DNA of 64,000 nt from Natronosporangium hydrolyticum (GTDB taxonomy: Bacteria > Actinomycetota > Actinomycetes > Mycobacteriales > Micromonosporaceae). Both the position numbers and the translations under genes were made by a program. Positions 29,899 to 39,044 of the stretch are shown here, piece by piece. The notes under the pieces are model-generated. The model worked only from the letters and a program-made list of their open reading frames with translations. It did not search any database and had not been told where the DNA came from. Numbering within the stretch: position 1 is the stretch's first letter; every line of letters starts with the position of its first letter. The stretch is taken from positions 5,332,001 through 5,396,000 of the forward strand of contig NZ_CP070499.1 of the NCBI RefSeq assembly GCF_016925615.1. Reading direction: 5' to 3'.

Positions 29899-32800
29899 TC
29901 AGGCGAGTTCGGCCAGGACCGCGTCGGCGGCCGCGCGTTCGCTGACCTGCGCGGTGGCGTACGCCAACTGAGCCGCTTCCCGAGCAGCCACCCGCGCCCG
30001 CTCCCGCGCTCCGGTGGCGGCCAACGCCTGCGCCAGCACCCGGGCCGAGAAGACCCGGCTGCGGACGTCCTGGGCCGGAACCTCCTGCGCCCGCTCCGCC
30101 CAGACCACCGCCTCGTCGGCCTCGCCATCGGCGAGCAGCGCCGCCGCGTACAGCGCCACCGCCTGCCGGCGCGGGAAGACCAGCGACGGCGCCTGCGCCG
30201 CCGCCGCCAACGGCGCCAGCACCGCCAGCGCGGCGGGGTACTCACCGGTGGCGAGCCGGGCGGCGCCGAGCAGCGCCTGCGGCCCCACCAGCGCCGGCTC
30301 CAGCACCCCGTGCGGCTCCACGATCGCCTGCACCGCCTCCGCCTGCGCGATCGCGGTCGCCGGATCACCGGACTCCAGCGCCACCAGCCCCCGGACGGTG
30401 CGGGCGACGCCGATCAGCAGTGGATGGCCGGCCCGCTCGCAGTATTCGCGGGCGTCATCGAGCAGGTCGGCGGCGTGCTCGGCCTCGCCCAACCCCCGCG
30501 CGACCACCCCCCGGACCACCAGCGCCAGCCCCCGGCCCCAGTCGTCGTCGGCCGCGGCGAAGTCCCGGTACGCCCGCCGGGCGAGCCGGTCCGCCTCACC
30601 CAACTCCCCCAGCTCCGCGCTGGCGAACGCGGAGACCGCCCGGAGCGTCCCGACCGCCCACGCCTCCCCCACCCGCTCACCGAACGGCAGGAAGGTCCGG
30701 GCCAGCCGCTTCGCCTCGGCGAGGCGACCCGCCAACAGCCGGTTGAATGCGGTGGTCCCGCGCAGCCAGGTACGCCCGAACGGGTCCCGCTGCTCGGCGA
30801 AGAGTCGGGCCGCGCGACCCAACGCCGCGTCCGCGCCCGCGAAGTCGCCCCGGGAGGTGCTGACCCACGCCAGGTGGTGCAACGACCAGGCTTGGCTGCG
30901 CGGATCATCGGCGCGTACCGCGATCTCGTACGCCTCGGTGAACCGCTGCGCCGCCTCCGCCACCCGGCCCGACAGGTAGTCGGCCATGCCCAGTCGGCGC
31001 AGCGCGTCGGCTTGTTCGGTGGTGAGCCCGGCGTCGGTGGCGATCTGCAGCGCTTCCCGCCAGACCTGCAACGACCGCGGGTGGTCGCCGAGCGACCGGT
31101 GTGCCGTCCCGGCGACGATCAGTGCGTTGGCCCGAATCGCCGGCGCGTCGCCGGCGTTGGCGTAGACCTTCTCGGCCAGCTCCCGGGCCTCCGCCAGCTG
31201 GCCGTGTTGAAGCAGCGCGCGGGCGTGCACCAGCCGGTCGGGCGGGGGCAGATCGGCGCCGGCCAACCGGGTAGCGCGCTGGGCGAAGTCCACCGCGAGC
31301 GCCGGCTCGCCCACCCCTACCGACCGGCGGGCCGCGGCGGTCAGCGCGGCCACCCCGAGCGGCACCACCAGCCGGGGGTTCGCATCAGGCGCGAGCCCCA
31401 CCAGATCGGCCAAGGTGGCGGCCCGCTCGACGTGGCGGGCGACGAACTCGTCCCGCTCCGGCTCGGCCAGCCCGGACTTGGCCCCCCACCGGGCCAGGAA
31501 GGCGTGGCGTTCGGCCAGGTCCGCCTTGCCCAACCCGGCGTAGGCGGCCTCCCGCAGCAGCGGCGTGGCGAAGCCGTACCCGTCCCGGGTCCGCCGGAGC
31601 ATCCGCCGGTGCAGCAGCTCGTCGATGGCCCGATCTAGCTCGACTGCCGCCACCGCCGCCGGCCGGCCGTCCCGACCGGTCCGCCGCTCCGCGAGCGCGG
31701 TGATCGAGCCGCCCGGCACCGTGGCGCCGACCACGGCGGCGTCCCGCAGCACCGAGCGGGCCTCTGGCGGCAGCGCGTCGATCCGGGCGGCGAGCACCGC
31801 CGCGAGGTCCCGGGAGAGCAGCCGCGCCCCCAGCGATCCGGTCGCCAGCCGCCACCGAGTCGGCCCCGGTTCGTCGCCGCGCCGGGAGACCCGGGTCAGC
31901 GCGCCCCGCTCGATCAGCAGCGTCACCAGCTCCGCGAGGTAGAACGGGTTGCCCTGCGCCGTGGCGAGCAGTTGGTCCTCATCGGACTGCTCCAGCCGGC
32001 CACCGGCCAGATAGGAGCCTAGTAGCCGGGCGACATCCGCGCCCCGCAGCGGCGGCAACGTGGTCACCTCGGCGTCCGGCACGGCGGTGAGCGCGCCGCT
32101 GGTGCGGACCAGCTCGGGCCGGCCCAGCAGCAGGGTCAGGACCGGACCCCGCACCCGCGACAGGGTGGCCCCGAGCGCCTCCATCGTCTCGGTGGTCGCG
32201 TCGTGCAGATCGTCGATGATCACCAGTAGTGGTTCGTTGCGGGCCAGGCCGGTGAAGAGCCCCGCCACCGCCGCCGGCAGCGCCGCCGCGTCCAGCCCCT
32301 CCGCGCCGGCCCAGGCCCCGCTCAGCGGGTCCGGCAGCTCGCCGTGGCCGAGCATCGCCAGCAGCGCCTCCACGTGCAGCGGGGTGTCCAACCGGGCCGC
32401 CAACCGGCGCAGCCGCTGCTCAACCACGGAGCGGCTGGCAGCGCCGTCGGTGGCCAGCCCGATCGCCGCCCGGACCAGGTCGGCCAACGGCGCGAACCGG
32501 CGCCGCTCGCCGTACGCGGCGCAACGCACCGACAGCACCCGGGCCGGGGTGGCGTAGTCGACCGCGCCCCGGGCCGCCTCGGCGGCGAACCGGGTCTTAC
32601 CGACCCCGGCCTCGGCGGTCATCACCAGCACCCGCGGGTCACCGCGGTCCACCACCTCGGCGAGCCGGCCGGCGACCCGCGCCAACTCGACCTCCCGGCC
32701 GACGAACGGCGCCTCATCGCCGAACGCGGTCCGGGTGCCGGGCGCGTCGTGCAGACCGAGCAGCTCGTACGCCTCGACCGGCTCCCGCTTGCCGCGCAGC

Positions 32801-33393
32801 CGCAACGGCCGCAGCTGCCGCCAGGAGGCGAGGTTACGGGTGGTGGCGGAGGTACGGGCGCCGGCGTAAACGGTGCCGATGGCGGCGGCGTCGGCGAGCC
32901 GGGCGGCGGTGTTGACGGTGTCGCCGATGACGGTGTAGTCGAGCGAGGCCTGCACCCCGGCGACGACCGCGCCGGTGTTGATCCCGACCCGCAGCCCGAG
33001 CGGGGCGCCGCCGCCCCGCTCGTCGTCGAGCACCCGCCGCACCGACCGCTGCATCGCCAACGCGGCCCGGACCGCCCGTTCGGCGTCGTCCTCGTGGGCC
33101 ACCGGCGCCCCGAAGACCGCCATGATCCCGTCGCCGGTCAGCTTGTCGACGTGCCCGCCGAAGGTCCGAACCGCCCCCGCCAGCGCGGCCAGCACTCGGT
33201 CCACCACCGCGCCGACCCGCTCCGGGTCCTGGTCCTCGGACCAGGAGGTGAAGTCGGAGAGGTCGCCGAAGAGCACGGTGACGACGCGCCGCTCAGTGAG
33301 CGGCAAGCTCGCCGCGTCCGGCAGCGCGCTGCCGCACTGATGGCAGAACCGTGCCCCCAGCACGGCCACGGTCCCGCAGACGGCACAGGTCAC
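29899..33393 (-). CDS. Class III adenylate cyclase-domain protein with AAA ATPase and TPR region
   Basis: 1164 aa. GTG 33393 overlaps the stop of the upstream hydrolase gene (GTGA). An N-terminal zinc ribbon (CAVCG...CHQCG) is followed by a class III cyclase domain (about 35-215) with metal-binding Asp in VLFGDLSDFTSW and KLTGDGIMAVFGAP, and the transition-state residues in IGDTVNTAARL. An AAA/STAND ATPase follows with Walker A TAEAGVGKTRFAAE and Walker B LLVIIDDLHDA. The remaining 600 residues are Ala-rich TPR helices. It probably makes cAMP under control of a ligand or partner, and the nearby CRP is a natural receiver. There is no LuxR domain at the end. Confidence 0.88.
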   Translation of the reverse strand: MTCAVCGTVAVLGARFCHQCGSALPDAASLPLTERRVVTVLFGDLSDFTSWSEDQDPERVGAVVDRVLAALAGAVRTFGGHVDKLTGDGIMAVFGAPVAHEDDAERAVRAALAMQRSVRRVLDDERGGGAPLGLRVGINTGAVVAGVQASLDYTVIGDTVNTAARLADAAAIGTVYAGARTSATTRNLASWRQLRPLRLRGKREPVEAYELLGLHDAPGTRTAFGDEAPFVGREVELARVAGRLAEVVDRGDPRVLVMTAEAGVGKTRFAAEAARGAVDYATPARVLSVRCAAYGERRRFAPLADLVRAAIGLATDGAASRSVVEQRLRRLAARLDTPLHVEALLAMLGHGELPDPLSGAWAGAEGLDAAALPAAVAGLFTGLARNEPLLVIIDDLHDATTETMEALGATLSRVRGPVLTLLLGRPELVRTSGALTAVPDAEVTTLPPLRGADVARLLGSYLAGGRLEQSDEDQLLATAQGNPFYLAELVTLLIERGALTRVSRRGDEPGPTRWRLATGSLGARLLSRDLAAVLAARIDALPPEARSVLRDAAVVGATVPGGSITALAERRTGRDGRPAAVAAVELDRAIDELLHRRMLRRTRDGYGFATPLLREAAYAGLGKADLAERHAFLARWGAKSGLAEPERDEFVARHVERAATLADLVGLAPDANPRLVVPLGVAALTAAARRSVGVGEPALAVDFAQRATRLAGADLPPPDRLVHARALLQHGQLAEARELAEKVYANAGDAPAIRANALIVAGTAHRSLGDHPRSLQVWREALQIATDAGLTTEQADALRRLGMADYLSGRVAEAAQRFTEAYEIAVRADDPRSQAWSLHHLAWVSTSRGDFAGADAALGRAARLFAEQRDPFGRTWLRGTTAFNRLLAGRLAEAKRLARTFLPFGERVGEAWAVGTLRAVSAFASAELGELGEADRLARRAYRDFAAADDDWGRGLALVVRGVVARGLGEAEHAADLLDDAREYCERAGHPLLIGVARTVRGLVALESGDPATAIAQAEAVQAIVEPHGVLEPALVGPQALLGAARLATGEYPAALAVLAPLAAAAQAPSLVFPRRQAVALYAAALLADGEADEAVVWAERAQEVPAQDVRSRVFSARVLAQALAATGARERARVAAREAAQLAYATAQVSERAAADAVLAELA

Positions 33394-34209
33394 AGCGAGT
33401 CCAACGGCGGTCGGTCAGGCGGGGATTCCCGGTCGGGGTGGTTCAGGTACGCCAGTTGGGCCCGGACTGTCCATTCGGCGGCGCCCTGCAACGCCTGGCC
33501 GACATCGGGGTAGACGCTCGCCACCACCTCGGCCGGGGTGGTGGCACCGGCCGCCACCGCCGCCCGCACCTGCGCCAGCCGGCTGTGACGGTGCTGAAGG
33601 TAGTAGTCCGCGGCGGCGCCACAGTCGGCGAGCGCCGGCCCGTGGCCCGGCAGCGCCGGCACCCCCCGATAGGCGGTGAGCTGCGCCAAGCTGGCGAGGT
33701 AGTCGGCCAGGTCGCCGTCCGGCCAGGCGACCACGGTGGTCCCCCGACCCAGGATCGTGTCGCCGGTGAGGATCACCCGGTCACCGTGCGCCGACACCAG
33801 GAAACACACCGAATCAGCGGTGTGGCCGGGGGGTCGGCAGGGTGGTGATCGACAAGTCGCCGAGCCGGAAGTCCGGGTCGGCCGTAGCCGGGTCGGCGCC
33901 GCGCAGCGGCGCACCGGTCAACCGCTGGCACTGCTCGACCCCGTCGAGGTGGTCGGGGTGGCCGTGGGTCACGAACAGCGCCGCGACCGGACCGGACTGG
34001 GCGATCCGGCGCAGGTGTGACTCGTCGTCCGGCCCCGGGTCGACAACGACCAGCGGCGCGCCCGGTGGCCCGGAGCGGAGCAGCCAGGTGTTGGTGCCGT
34101 CCAGGGTCATCGGCCCCGGGTTCGGCGCCCGCAGCAGCGTGACCCACTCGGGCAGCTCCGTGGCGACCGCCACCACCGAGGTGGTGGTGTGCCCCCGTTC
34201 ACCCGCCAT
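33390..34209 (-). pseudogene. Metallo-beta-lactamase-fold hydrolase with a one-base frameshift (Rv3677c-like)
   Basis: From ATG 34209 the frame gives TLDGTNTWLL, the zinc motif THGHPDHLDGV and LGDLSITTLPTP, then stops early (RPHR). The continuation in the next frame, PGHTADSVCFLV then LTGDTILG and ALPGHGPAL, completes the fold. Both halves join at a run of six G (33828-33833 on the plus strand); five would restore the frame and the expected TPGHTADS. The gene is therefore interrupted, or the base is a sequencing error. The repaired protein would be 272 aa, like the hydrolase next to RidA in M. tuberculosis. Confidence 0.85.
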
Positions 34210-34340
34210 GCCAGTGATGCTACGACGCCAGCGGGAGCCCCGACGAACGCAAATCGGTCCGGTACAACGAGAATTCTCGGGACGACGCACCGAGGTGACA
34301 TACGGTCACAAGCGGCTACCGCAAAGTAGCGAAACTGCCG

Positions 34341-34805
34341 CTATGCAACCTCCGCGATCACCTCGACCTCGACCGGAGCGCCCAACGGCAGCTCGGCCAC
34401 CCCCACCGCACTACGCGCATGCCGGCCCGCCTCGCCGAAGACCGCACCGAACAACTCCGAGGCGCCGTTGATCACCGCGGGCTGGCTGGTGAACCCGGGC
34501 GCCGAGGCGACGAACCCGGTGACCTTGACGATCTTGACCACGGAGCCGAGGCCGACCAGGTTGTCCAGGGCCGCCAACGCGTTCAGCGCACACCGGGCCG
34601 CCAGCTGGCTGGCCTGCTCGGCGGAGACCTCGCCCCCCACGGCGCCGGTGGCGAGCAACGCCCCATCCGCCAACGGCAGCTGCCCCGACACGTAGACATA
34701 ATTGCCCGAACGGACGGCCGGCACATACGAACCGGCCGGCACCGCCACCGACGGCAAGGTCAGCCCCAACTCCGACAATCGGGCATAGACGTCAGTCACA
34801 ATCAC
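34341..34805 (-). CDS. RidA/YjgF-family protein (Rv3678c-like)
   Basis: 154 aa. The family segments are LPSVAVPAGSYVPAVRSGNYVYVSGQLPL and the terminal YjgF-type EVEVIAEVA. The catalytic-Arg region of classic RidA (RAAVGVAxLP) is present as RSAVGVAELPLGAPVE. RidA hydrolyses reactive enamine/imine intermediates in the cytoplasm. This longer 150-aa subgroup is the one found beside the metallo-beta-lactamase-fold hydrolase and DUF4177 in actinomycetes, so the role may differ. It lies 29 bases downstream of the DUF4177 gene on the same strand. Confidence 0.88.
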   Translation of the reverse strand: MIVTDVYARLSELGLTLPSVAVPAGSYVPAVRSGNYVYVSGQLPLADGALLATGAVGGEVSAEQASQLAARCALNALAALDNLVGLGSVVKIVKVTGFVASAPGFTSQPAVINGASELFGAVFGEAGRHARSAVGVAELPLGAPVEVEVIAEVA

Positions 34806-34834
34806 TCCTCATCAGACTCACGCCCGCCGGGCGG

Positions 34835-34990
34835 TCACGACTTCGGCCGCTTGAGGTACGCGACGAGTTGCTCCGGGTTGGGGCCGGGGATGACCGCGAC
34901 CAACTCCCAGCCGTCCTCCCCCCAGTTGTCGAGAATCTGCTTGGTGGCATGCACCAGCAGCGGCACGGTGGCGTACTCCCACTTCTGCAT
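34835..34990 (-). CDS. Small DUF4177 protein
   Basis: 51 aa from ATG 34990: begins MQKWEYATVPLLVHATKQI and has the family core WGEDGWELVAVIPG. DUF4177 proteins are short, soluble and of unknown function; the Trp-rich ending (DGWEL) is diagnostic. It precedes RidA, as Rv3678A does in M. tuberculosis. It is too short for most gene finders but is clearly conserved in type and place. Confidence 0.85.
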   Translation of the reverse strand: MQKWEYATVPLLVHATKQILDNWGEDGWELVAVIPGPNPEQLVAYLKRPKS

Positions 34991-35096
34991 GACCGCACCC
35001 TAACCCAACCGGTACCCGTACTCAGGTGGGCACTGGTGCCCGCCGGGTAGAGTCGGGACCTGCCACAGCACGACTCCCCGCCCCGAGAGCGAGACG

Positions 35097-36131
35097 ATGA
35101 CTCAGCCCCCGGATGGCTACCCGGCACCGGAGCCCGGTCAGCAACCACCGCCGGCGGATCCCTTCTACGGACCCCCCAGCTGGGAGCCACCGACGCAGCC
35201 CGCGTCCGGCGGCGGCGCCCCGCCGCCATATCTGCCGCCGCAGCCTGCGCCGGCGAGTTCACAGTTCCCGCCGCCGCCCGGCCCGCCGGCGCCGCAGAGC
35301 GGTCCGCCCGGGACACCCGGTGGCCCGCCCGGGACACCCAGTGGCCCGCCTGCCTCACCTGGGCCGTACGGCGGCCAGCCCGCCGGCCCACCCCAACCGC
35401 CCGGTAGCCCGCCACCGTACGGTCCGGCCAGTGGCGCACCGTACGGTCCCGCACCGTACGGCCCGGCCAGCGGCGCGCCGTACGGCCCGGCGGGTGGCCC
35501 ACCGGGTGGCCCACCCCCGTACGGCCCACCAGCCGGCCCGCCCGGCGGCGGCATGTCGCCCCGGCGCAAGAAGGGCCTGCTGATTCTCGCCGCCGCCCTC
35601 GCTGGCGTCCTCGTCCTCTGCGTCGGCGGCGGGGTCGGCGGCTGGCTCCTGCTCCGCGACTCCGACCGTGATGGCGCCGCCACGCCGACCGCCGCGGTGC
35701 AGTCGTTTCTCCAGGCGGTCTACCGCGACCAAGACCCGGCCGCCGCGGCCGCGCTGGTCTGCTCGGAGGCGCGCGACGAGGGTGCCCTCAGCACCAAGAT
35801 CGATGAGGTGCGCGCCTACCAGGACGAACAGGTCGACCCCCGGTTCCAGTGGACCAGTCCACAGATCGTCGACGAGGGCGACGAACTCGCCGTAGTCGCG
35901 GTGACTCTCACCATGATCACCGGCGACGAGAAGGTCGCCGAGCAGTCGATGCAGGTAAGCGTCCTCGACAAGGATCCTCACGGTTGGTGGGTCTGCGACG
36001 TGGCGACGACCGACGGACCGCCGGACGACCCCGCGACCGGCGACGACCCGGAAGCTGACGACGAGGCAGATGGAGACGCCGACGGGGACGAAGCCGAGGA
36101 CGACGGCGGCGACGAATCGGCCGACGACTAG
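35097..36131 (+). CDS. Proline/glycine-rich membrane-anchored protein
   Basis: 344 aa. The first 150 residues are a cytoplasmic Pro/Gly/Tyr-rich tail with repeats such as YGPASGAPYGP. A basic stop (MSPRRKK) and one transmembrane helix (GLLILAAALAGVLVLCVGGG, about 160-182) follow, then an exported domain of about 110 residues (PTAAVQSFLQAVYRDQDPAA, resembling NTF2-like or DUF4878 lumazine-type folds) and an acidic Asp/Glu tail. Such proteins are common in actinomycetes and are of unknown function. It is divergent from the DUF4177 gene. Confidence 0.75.
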   Translation: MTQPPDGYPAPEPGQQPPPADPFYGPPSWEPPTQPASGGGAPPPYLPPQPAPASSQFPPPPGPPAPQSGPPGTPGGPPGTPSGPPASPGPYGGQPAGPPQPPGSPPPYGPASGAPYGPAPYGPASGAPYGPAGGPPGGPPPYGPPAGPPGGGMSPRRKKGLLILAAALAGVLVLCVGGGVGGWLLLRDSDRDGAATPTAAVQSFLQAVYRDQDPAAAAALVCSEARDEGALSTKIDEVRAYQDEQVDPRFQWTSPQIVDEGDELAVVAVTLTMITGDEKVAEQSMQVSVLDKDPHGWWVCDVATTDGPPDDPATGDDPEADDEADGDADGDEAEDDGGDESADD

Positions 36132-36166
36132 CCAGCCCACCCGCGTGGAGGAGTAGCCTCAGCATC

Positions 36167-37153
36167 GTGCACCTGACGCAGCACGGGCCGGTCCACCCGC
36201 AGTGGCCGGCCCGCCTGCATGTGGTCACCGGCAAAGGTGGCACCGGCAAGACCACCGTCGCTGCCGCGCTGGCGCTGGCGCTCGCCGCCGGCGGCCACCG
36301 CACCCTGCTGGTGGAGGTGGAGGGGCGGCAGGGCATCGCCCAGCTGTTCGAGATCGACCCGCTGCCATACGAAGAACGACCGATCGCCACCACCACCGAC
36401 CACGGTGAGGTCCGGGCGCTGGCGGTCGACCCCGAGCGGGCGCTGCTGGAGTACCTCGACCGCTTCTACAAGCTCGGTGCGGCCGGCCGGGCGCTGCGCC
36501 GGATCGGCGCCATCGACTTCGCCACCACCATCGCCCCCGGGCTGCGGGACGTGCTGCTGATCGGCAAGGTCAAGGAGGCGACCACCCGGACCGAGGACGG
36601 CCACCGCGCGTACCGGGCGGTGGTGCTGGACGCCCCGCCCGCCGGGCGGGTCGGGCGGTTCCTCAACGTCACCGCCGAGACCGCCCGGCTGGCGAAGGTG
36701 GGGCCGATCAAATCCCAGAGCGAAGGCGTGGCGGCGCTGCTGCGCTCGCCGATGACCGCGGTCCACCTGGTCACGCTGCTGGAGGAGATGCCGGTCCAGG
36801 AGACCGCCGACACGCTGCGCGAACTCGCCGACCTTCGGCTACCGCTCGGCAAGATCATCCTCAACGGCGCCGGGCCACCGATGCTGCCGGGCGAATCGGC
36901 CCCGGTCACCCGGGCCCAGCTGCGCGCCGGGCTGACCGCCGCCGGCCTCCCCGCCGACCCGGCCACCGTCCGCGGCCTCCACGCCGAGGCCCGCGACCAG
37001 CTGGCCCGGGAAGAGCTCGCGGCGCGGCTCCGGCGCGAACTGGCCGACCTCGGCCGCCCGATGGTCGAGCTGCCGTTCATCCCCGGTGGCGTAAACCGGG
37101 CCGGGCTCGGCGCGCTCGCCGCAGCGCTGACCCCGCCCCCCGCCGACGGTTGA
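36167..37153 (+). CDS. ArsA/Get3-like ATPase, first of a pair (Rv3679/Rv3680-type)
   Basis: 328 aa from GTG 36167. The deviant Walker A is VTGKGGTGKTTVAAA (about 21-35), followed by LVEVEGRQGIAQLF and IDFATTIAPGLRDVLLIGKV, which are the signatures of the actinobacterial subgroup. There is a switch region VVLDAPPAGRVGRFL. The proteins are soluble homologues of tail-anchored-protein and arsenite-pump ATPases. In M. tuberculosis the pair Rv3679-Rv3680 forms a complex needed for normal glycerol and acid responses. No arsenic genes are nearby. The second paralogue follows by 27 bases, so the two probably form a heteromeric ATPase. Confidence 0.9.
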   Translation: MHLTQHGPVHPQWPARLHVVTGKGGTGKTTVAAALALALAAGGHRTLLVEVEGRQGIAQLFEIDPLPYEERPIATTTDHGEVRALAVDPERALLEYLDRFYKLGAAGRALRRIGAIDFATTIAPGLRDVLLIGKVKEATTRTEDGHRAYRAVVLDAPPAGRVGRFLNVTAETARLAKVGPIKSQSEGVAALLRSPMTAVHLVTLLEEMPVQETADTLRELADLRLPLGKIILNGAGPPMLPGESAPVTRAQLRAGLTAAGLPADPATVRGLHAEARDQLAREELAARLRRELADLGRPMVELPFIPGGVNRAGLGALAAALTPPPADG

Positions 37154-37180
37154 GGAGATCACAGAGATCGGCGCCGGGCG

Positions 37181-38320
37181 GTGCCGGCGGCTAGCCTCGA
37201 TGATGTGTCGGATCACCTCGCGCTGGCCGTCGACGAGCTCCTCGCCGACCCGGGCGTAAAGATCGTGGTCTGCTGCGGCGCGGGTGGGGTCGGCAAGACC
37301 ACCACCGCCGCGGCGCTAGCGCTGCGGGCGGCCGAGGAGCACGGCCGGCGTACCGTCGTGCTCACCATCGACCCGGCGCGGCGACTCGCGCAGGCGCTGG
37401 GCCTGACCGAGCTGGACAACCAACCCCGGCTGGTCAAGACCGACCGGGACGCCGAGCTGTACGCGATGATGCTCGACATGAAGCGGACCTTCGACGAGAT
37501 CGTGGCCGCCCACACCGATGAGCAGCGGGCGCAGGAGATCTTCGGGAACCCCTTCTACCAGGCGATGAGCTCCACCTTCTCCGGCACCCAGGAATATATG
37601 GCGATGGAGAAGCTGGGCCAGCTACGCGCCGCGGACCGCTGGGACCTGATCGTGGTCGACACCCCGCCGTCCCGCAGCGCGCTCGACTTTCTGGACGCGC
37701 CCGCCCGGCTCGGCCGGTTCCTCGACGGCCGGATGCTGCGGCTGCTGTTGGCCCCCGCCCGGGCCGGCGGGCGCAGCATGTTTCAGCTGGTGACCGCGTC
37801 GTTCGGGGCGTTCTCCCGGACCGTGCAGCGGGTGCTGGGCAGCCAACTCCTGGGGGACCTGTCCGGCTTCGTGGAGGCGTTGGACTCGATGTTCGGCGGG
37901 TTCCGGCAACGGGCCGAACACACCTACCAGGTCCTGCAGGATCCGCAGACGGCGTTCCTGCTGGTGGCGGCGCCGGAGCCGGACGCGATCCGGGAGGCGT
38001 CCTACTTCGCGGAGCGGTTGGTCGCCGACCGGATGCCGCTGGCCGGGCTGCTGCTCAACCGGGTCCATGTCACGGCCGCGCCGGGGCTGTCGGCCAGCGA
38101 GAGCCTGCGCGGCGCCGAGGTGGTGGCGCAAGAGCATCCGCAGACCGCGGCGGCGCTGCGCGCCCACGCGTCGTTGGTGCAGCGGGTCGGCCGGGAAGAG
38201 ACCGTGGCGGCCCGGTTCACCCGGGCGTTCCCCGCGGTGCCGGTGGCGACGGTGCCCGCCCAACCCACCGACGTCCACGACCTGGCCGGGCTACGGACAG
38301 TCGGGGCGACCCTGGCCTGA
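37181..38320 (+). CDS. ArsA/Get3-like ATPase, second of a pair
   Basis: 379 aa from GTG 37181 (GTG 37205 is an alternative; neither has a good ribosome site). The deviant Walker A is VCCGAGGVGKTTTAAALA (about 28-45), followed by VVLTIDPARRLAQALGL, a methionine-rich MYAMMLD-like helix (ELYAMMLDMKRTF) and VVDTPPSRSALDFL. It is the longer partner of the paralogue upstream. A perfect hairpin follows the stop and separates it from the convergent whiB gene. Confidence 0.9.
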   Translation: MPAASLDDVSDHLALAVDELLADPGVKIVVCCGAGGVGKTTTAAALALRAAEEHGRRTVVLTIDPARRLAQALGLTELDNQPRLVKTDRDAELYAMMLDMKRTFDEIVAAHTDEQRAQEIFGNPFYQAMSSTFSGTQEYMAMEKLGQLRAADRWDLIVVDTPPSRSALDFLDAPARLGRFLDGRMLRLLLAPARAGGRSMFQLVTASFGAFSRTVQRVLGSQLLGDLSGFVEALDSMFGGFRQRAEHTYQVLQDPQTAFLLVAAPEPDAIREASYFAERLVADRMPLAGLLLNRVHVTAAPGLSASESLRGAEVVAQEHPQTAAALRAHASLVQRVGREETVAARFTRAFPAVPVATVPAQPTDVHDLAGLRTVGATLA

Positions 38321-38361
38321 GGTTGGTGGGGGTCCGGGCTTCGCCCGGACCCCCACCAACC
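38321..38361. terminator. Bidirectional terminator between ArsA-like and whiB genes
   Basis: A perfect 19-base-pair inverted repeat (38321-38339 with 38343-38361) with a three-base loop TTC. It starts right after the stop of the ArsA-like gene and lies 9 bases past the stop of the convergent whiB gene, so it can serve both. Confidence 0.85.
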
Positions 38362-38370
38362 CTTCATCGA

Positions 38371-38658
38371 CTAGGCGGAAACGAGCTCCTTGTCCCGCAT
38401 CGCGGCCTCGAAGGCGCGGCGCCAGCTCGCCACGTGCGGGTGCCGGCGGAGCAGCGCCCGCCGTTCCCGTTCGGTCATTCCGCCCCACACCCCGAACTCG
38501 ATCCGGTTGTCCAGCGCGTCAGCGAGGCATTCGTACTTCACCGGGCAGGCCCGACAGACCCGCTTGGCCACGTTCTGCTCTGCCCCCTGCACGAACAGTG
38601 CGTCCGGATCGCCATCCCGGCAAGCCGCTTTACTCGGCCAGTCCGCGATCATCTCCAT
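38371..38658 (-). CDS. WhiB-family iron-sulfur regulator (WhiB4-like)
   Basis: 95 aa. Four cluster cysteines are in ACRDGDPDALF (first Cys) and VCRACPVKYEC (C-x2-C-x5-C), followed by the family turn GVWGGMTERERR and a basic C-terminus that contacts DNA or sigma factor. Its position between the ArsA-like pair and a PonA2-type gene is exactly that of whiB4 (Rv3681c), a redox-responsive regulator in M. tuberculosis. Identification as WhiB4 rests on synteny. Confidence 0.9.
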   Translation of the reverse strand: MEMIADWPSKAACRDGDPDALFVQGAEQNVAKRVCRACPVKYECLADALDNRIEFGVWGGMTERERRALLRRHPHVASWRRAFEAAMRDKELVSA

Positions 38659-39044
38659 CTGCCCGCGTCCCCCTTAGTGTTCTCCCGTTTCCCCCGGGCC
38701 GCGCCCGCGTTACCTTCCCGGTAACCACGAGGCGGCTGTGCGGCGCATGCCGCCCGCCCATCATGCTCCGTATCCGGATGGTTACGCAACGTCGTCAGGC
38801 AAATCTGGCGAAAACAAGTCCAATCACCCCGTAACCCCGAGCTCGACACCGCAAACGGCGCCCCGAACCGGCCCCGGGCTCACCCGACCGTGGTCATCGA
38901 CCGGCCACCGCGGGCGGCCACGGCCAGGTGTAGCCACGACTCATCACCACCGGAACACCACCGGCGAACCCGCCGCCACACATACCTCGCCGGGCACTGG
39001 CGTGTGCCGATGTCACTCCGCCCACCCTCACGTACCCTGTAAAC
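38659..39044. other. Divergent promoter region, whiB4-like / ponA2-like
   Basis: 386 bases between two divergent genes. No convincing reading frame is seen. The part near whiB (38680-38830) is less GC-rich than the rest, with short T- and A-runs, as expected for promoters. No clear repeat or operator stands out. Confidence 0.5.

Noticed and set aside
35097-35560. Tandem repeats in the Pro-rich protein gene as a mobile or regulatory repeat
   Set aside because: They encode a repetitive YGPASGAPYGP tail common in actinomycete membrane proteins, so the coding function explains them.
36167-38320. Arsenite resistance operon
   Set aside because: The two ArsA-like ATPases have no ArsB, ArsC or ArsR neighbours and match the actinobacterial Rv3679/Rv3680 type in sequence signatures and gene order.
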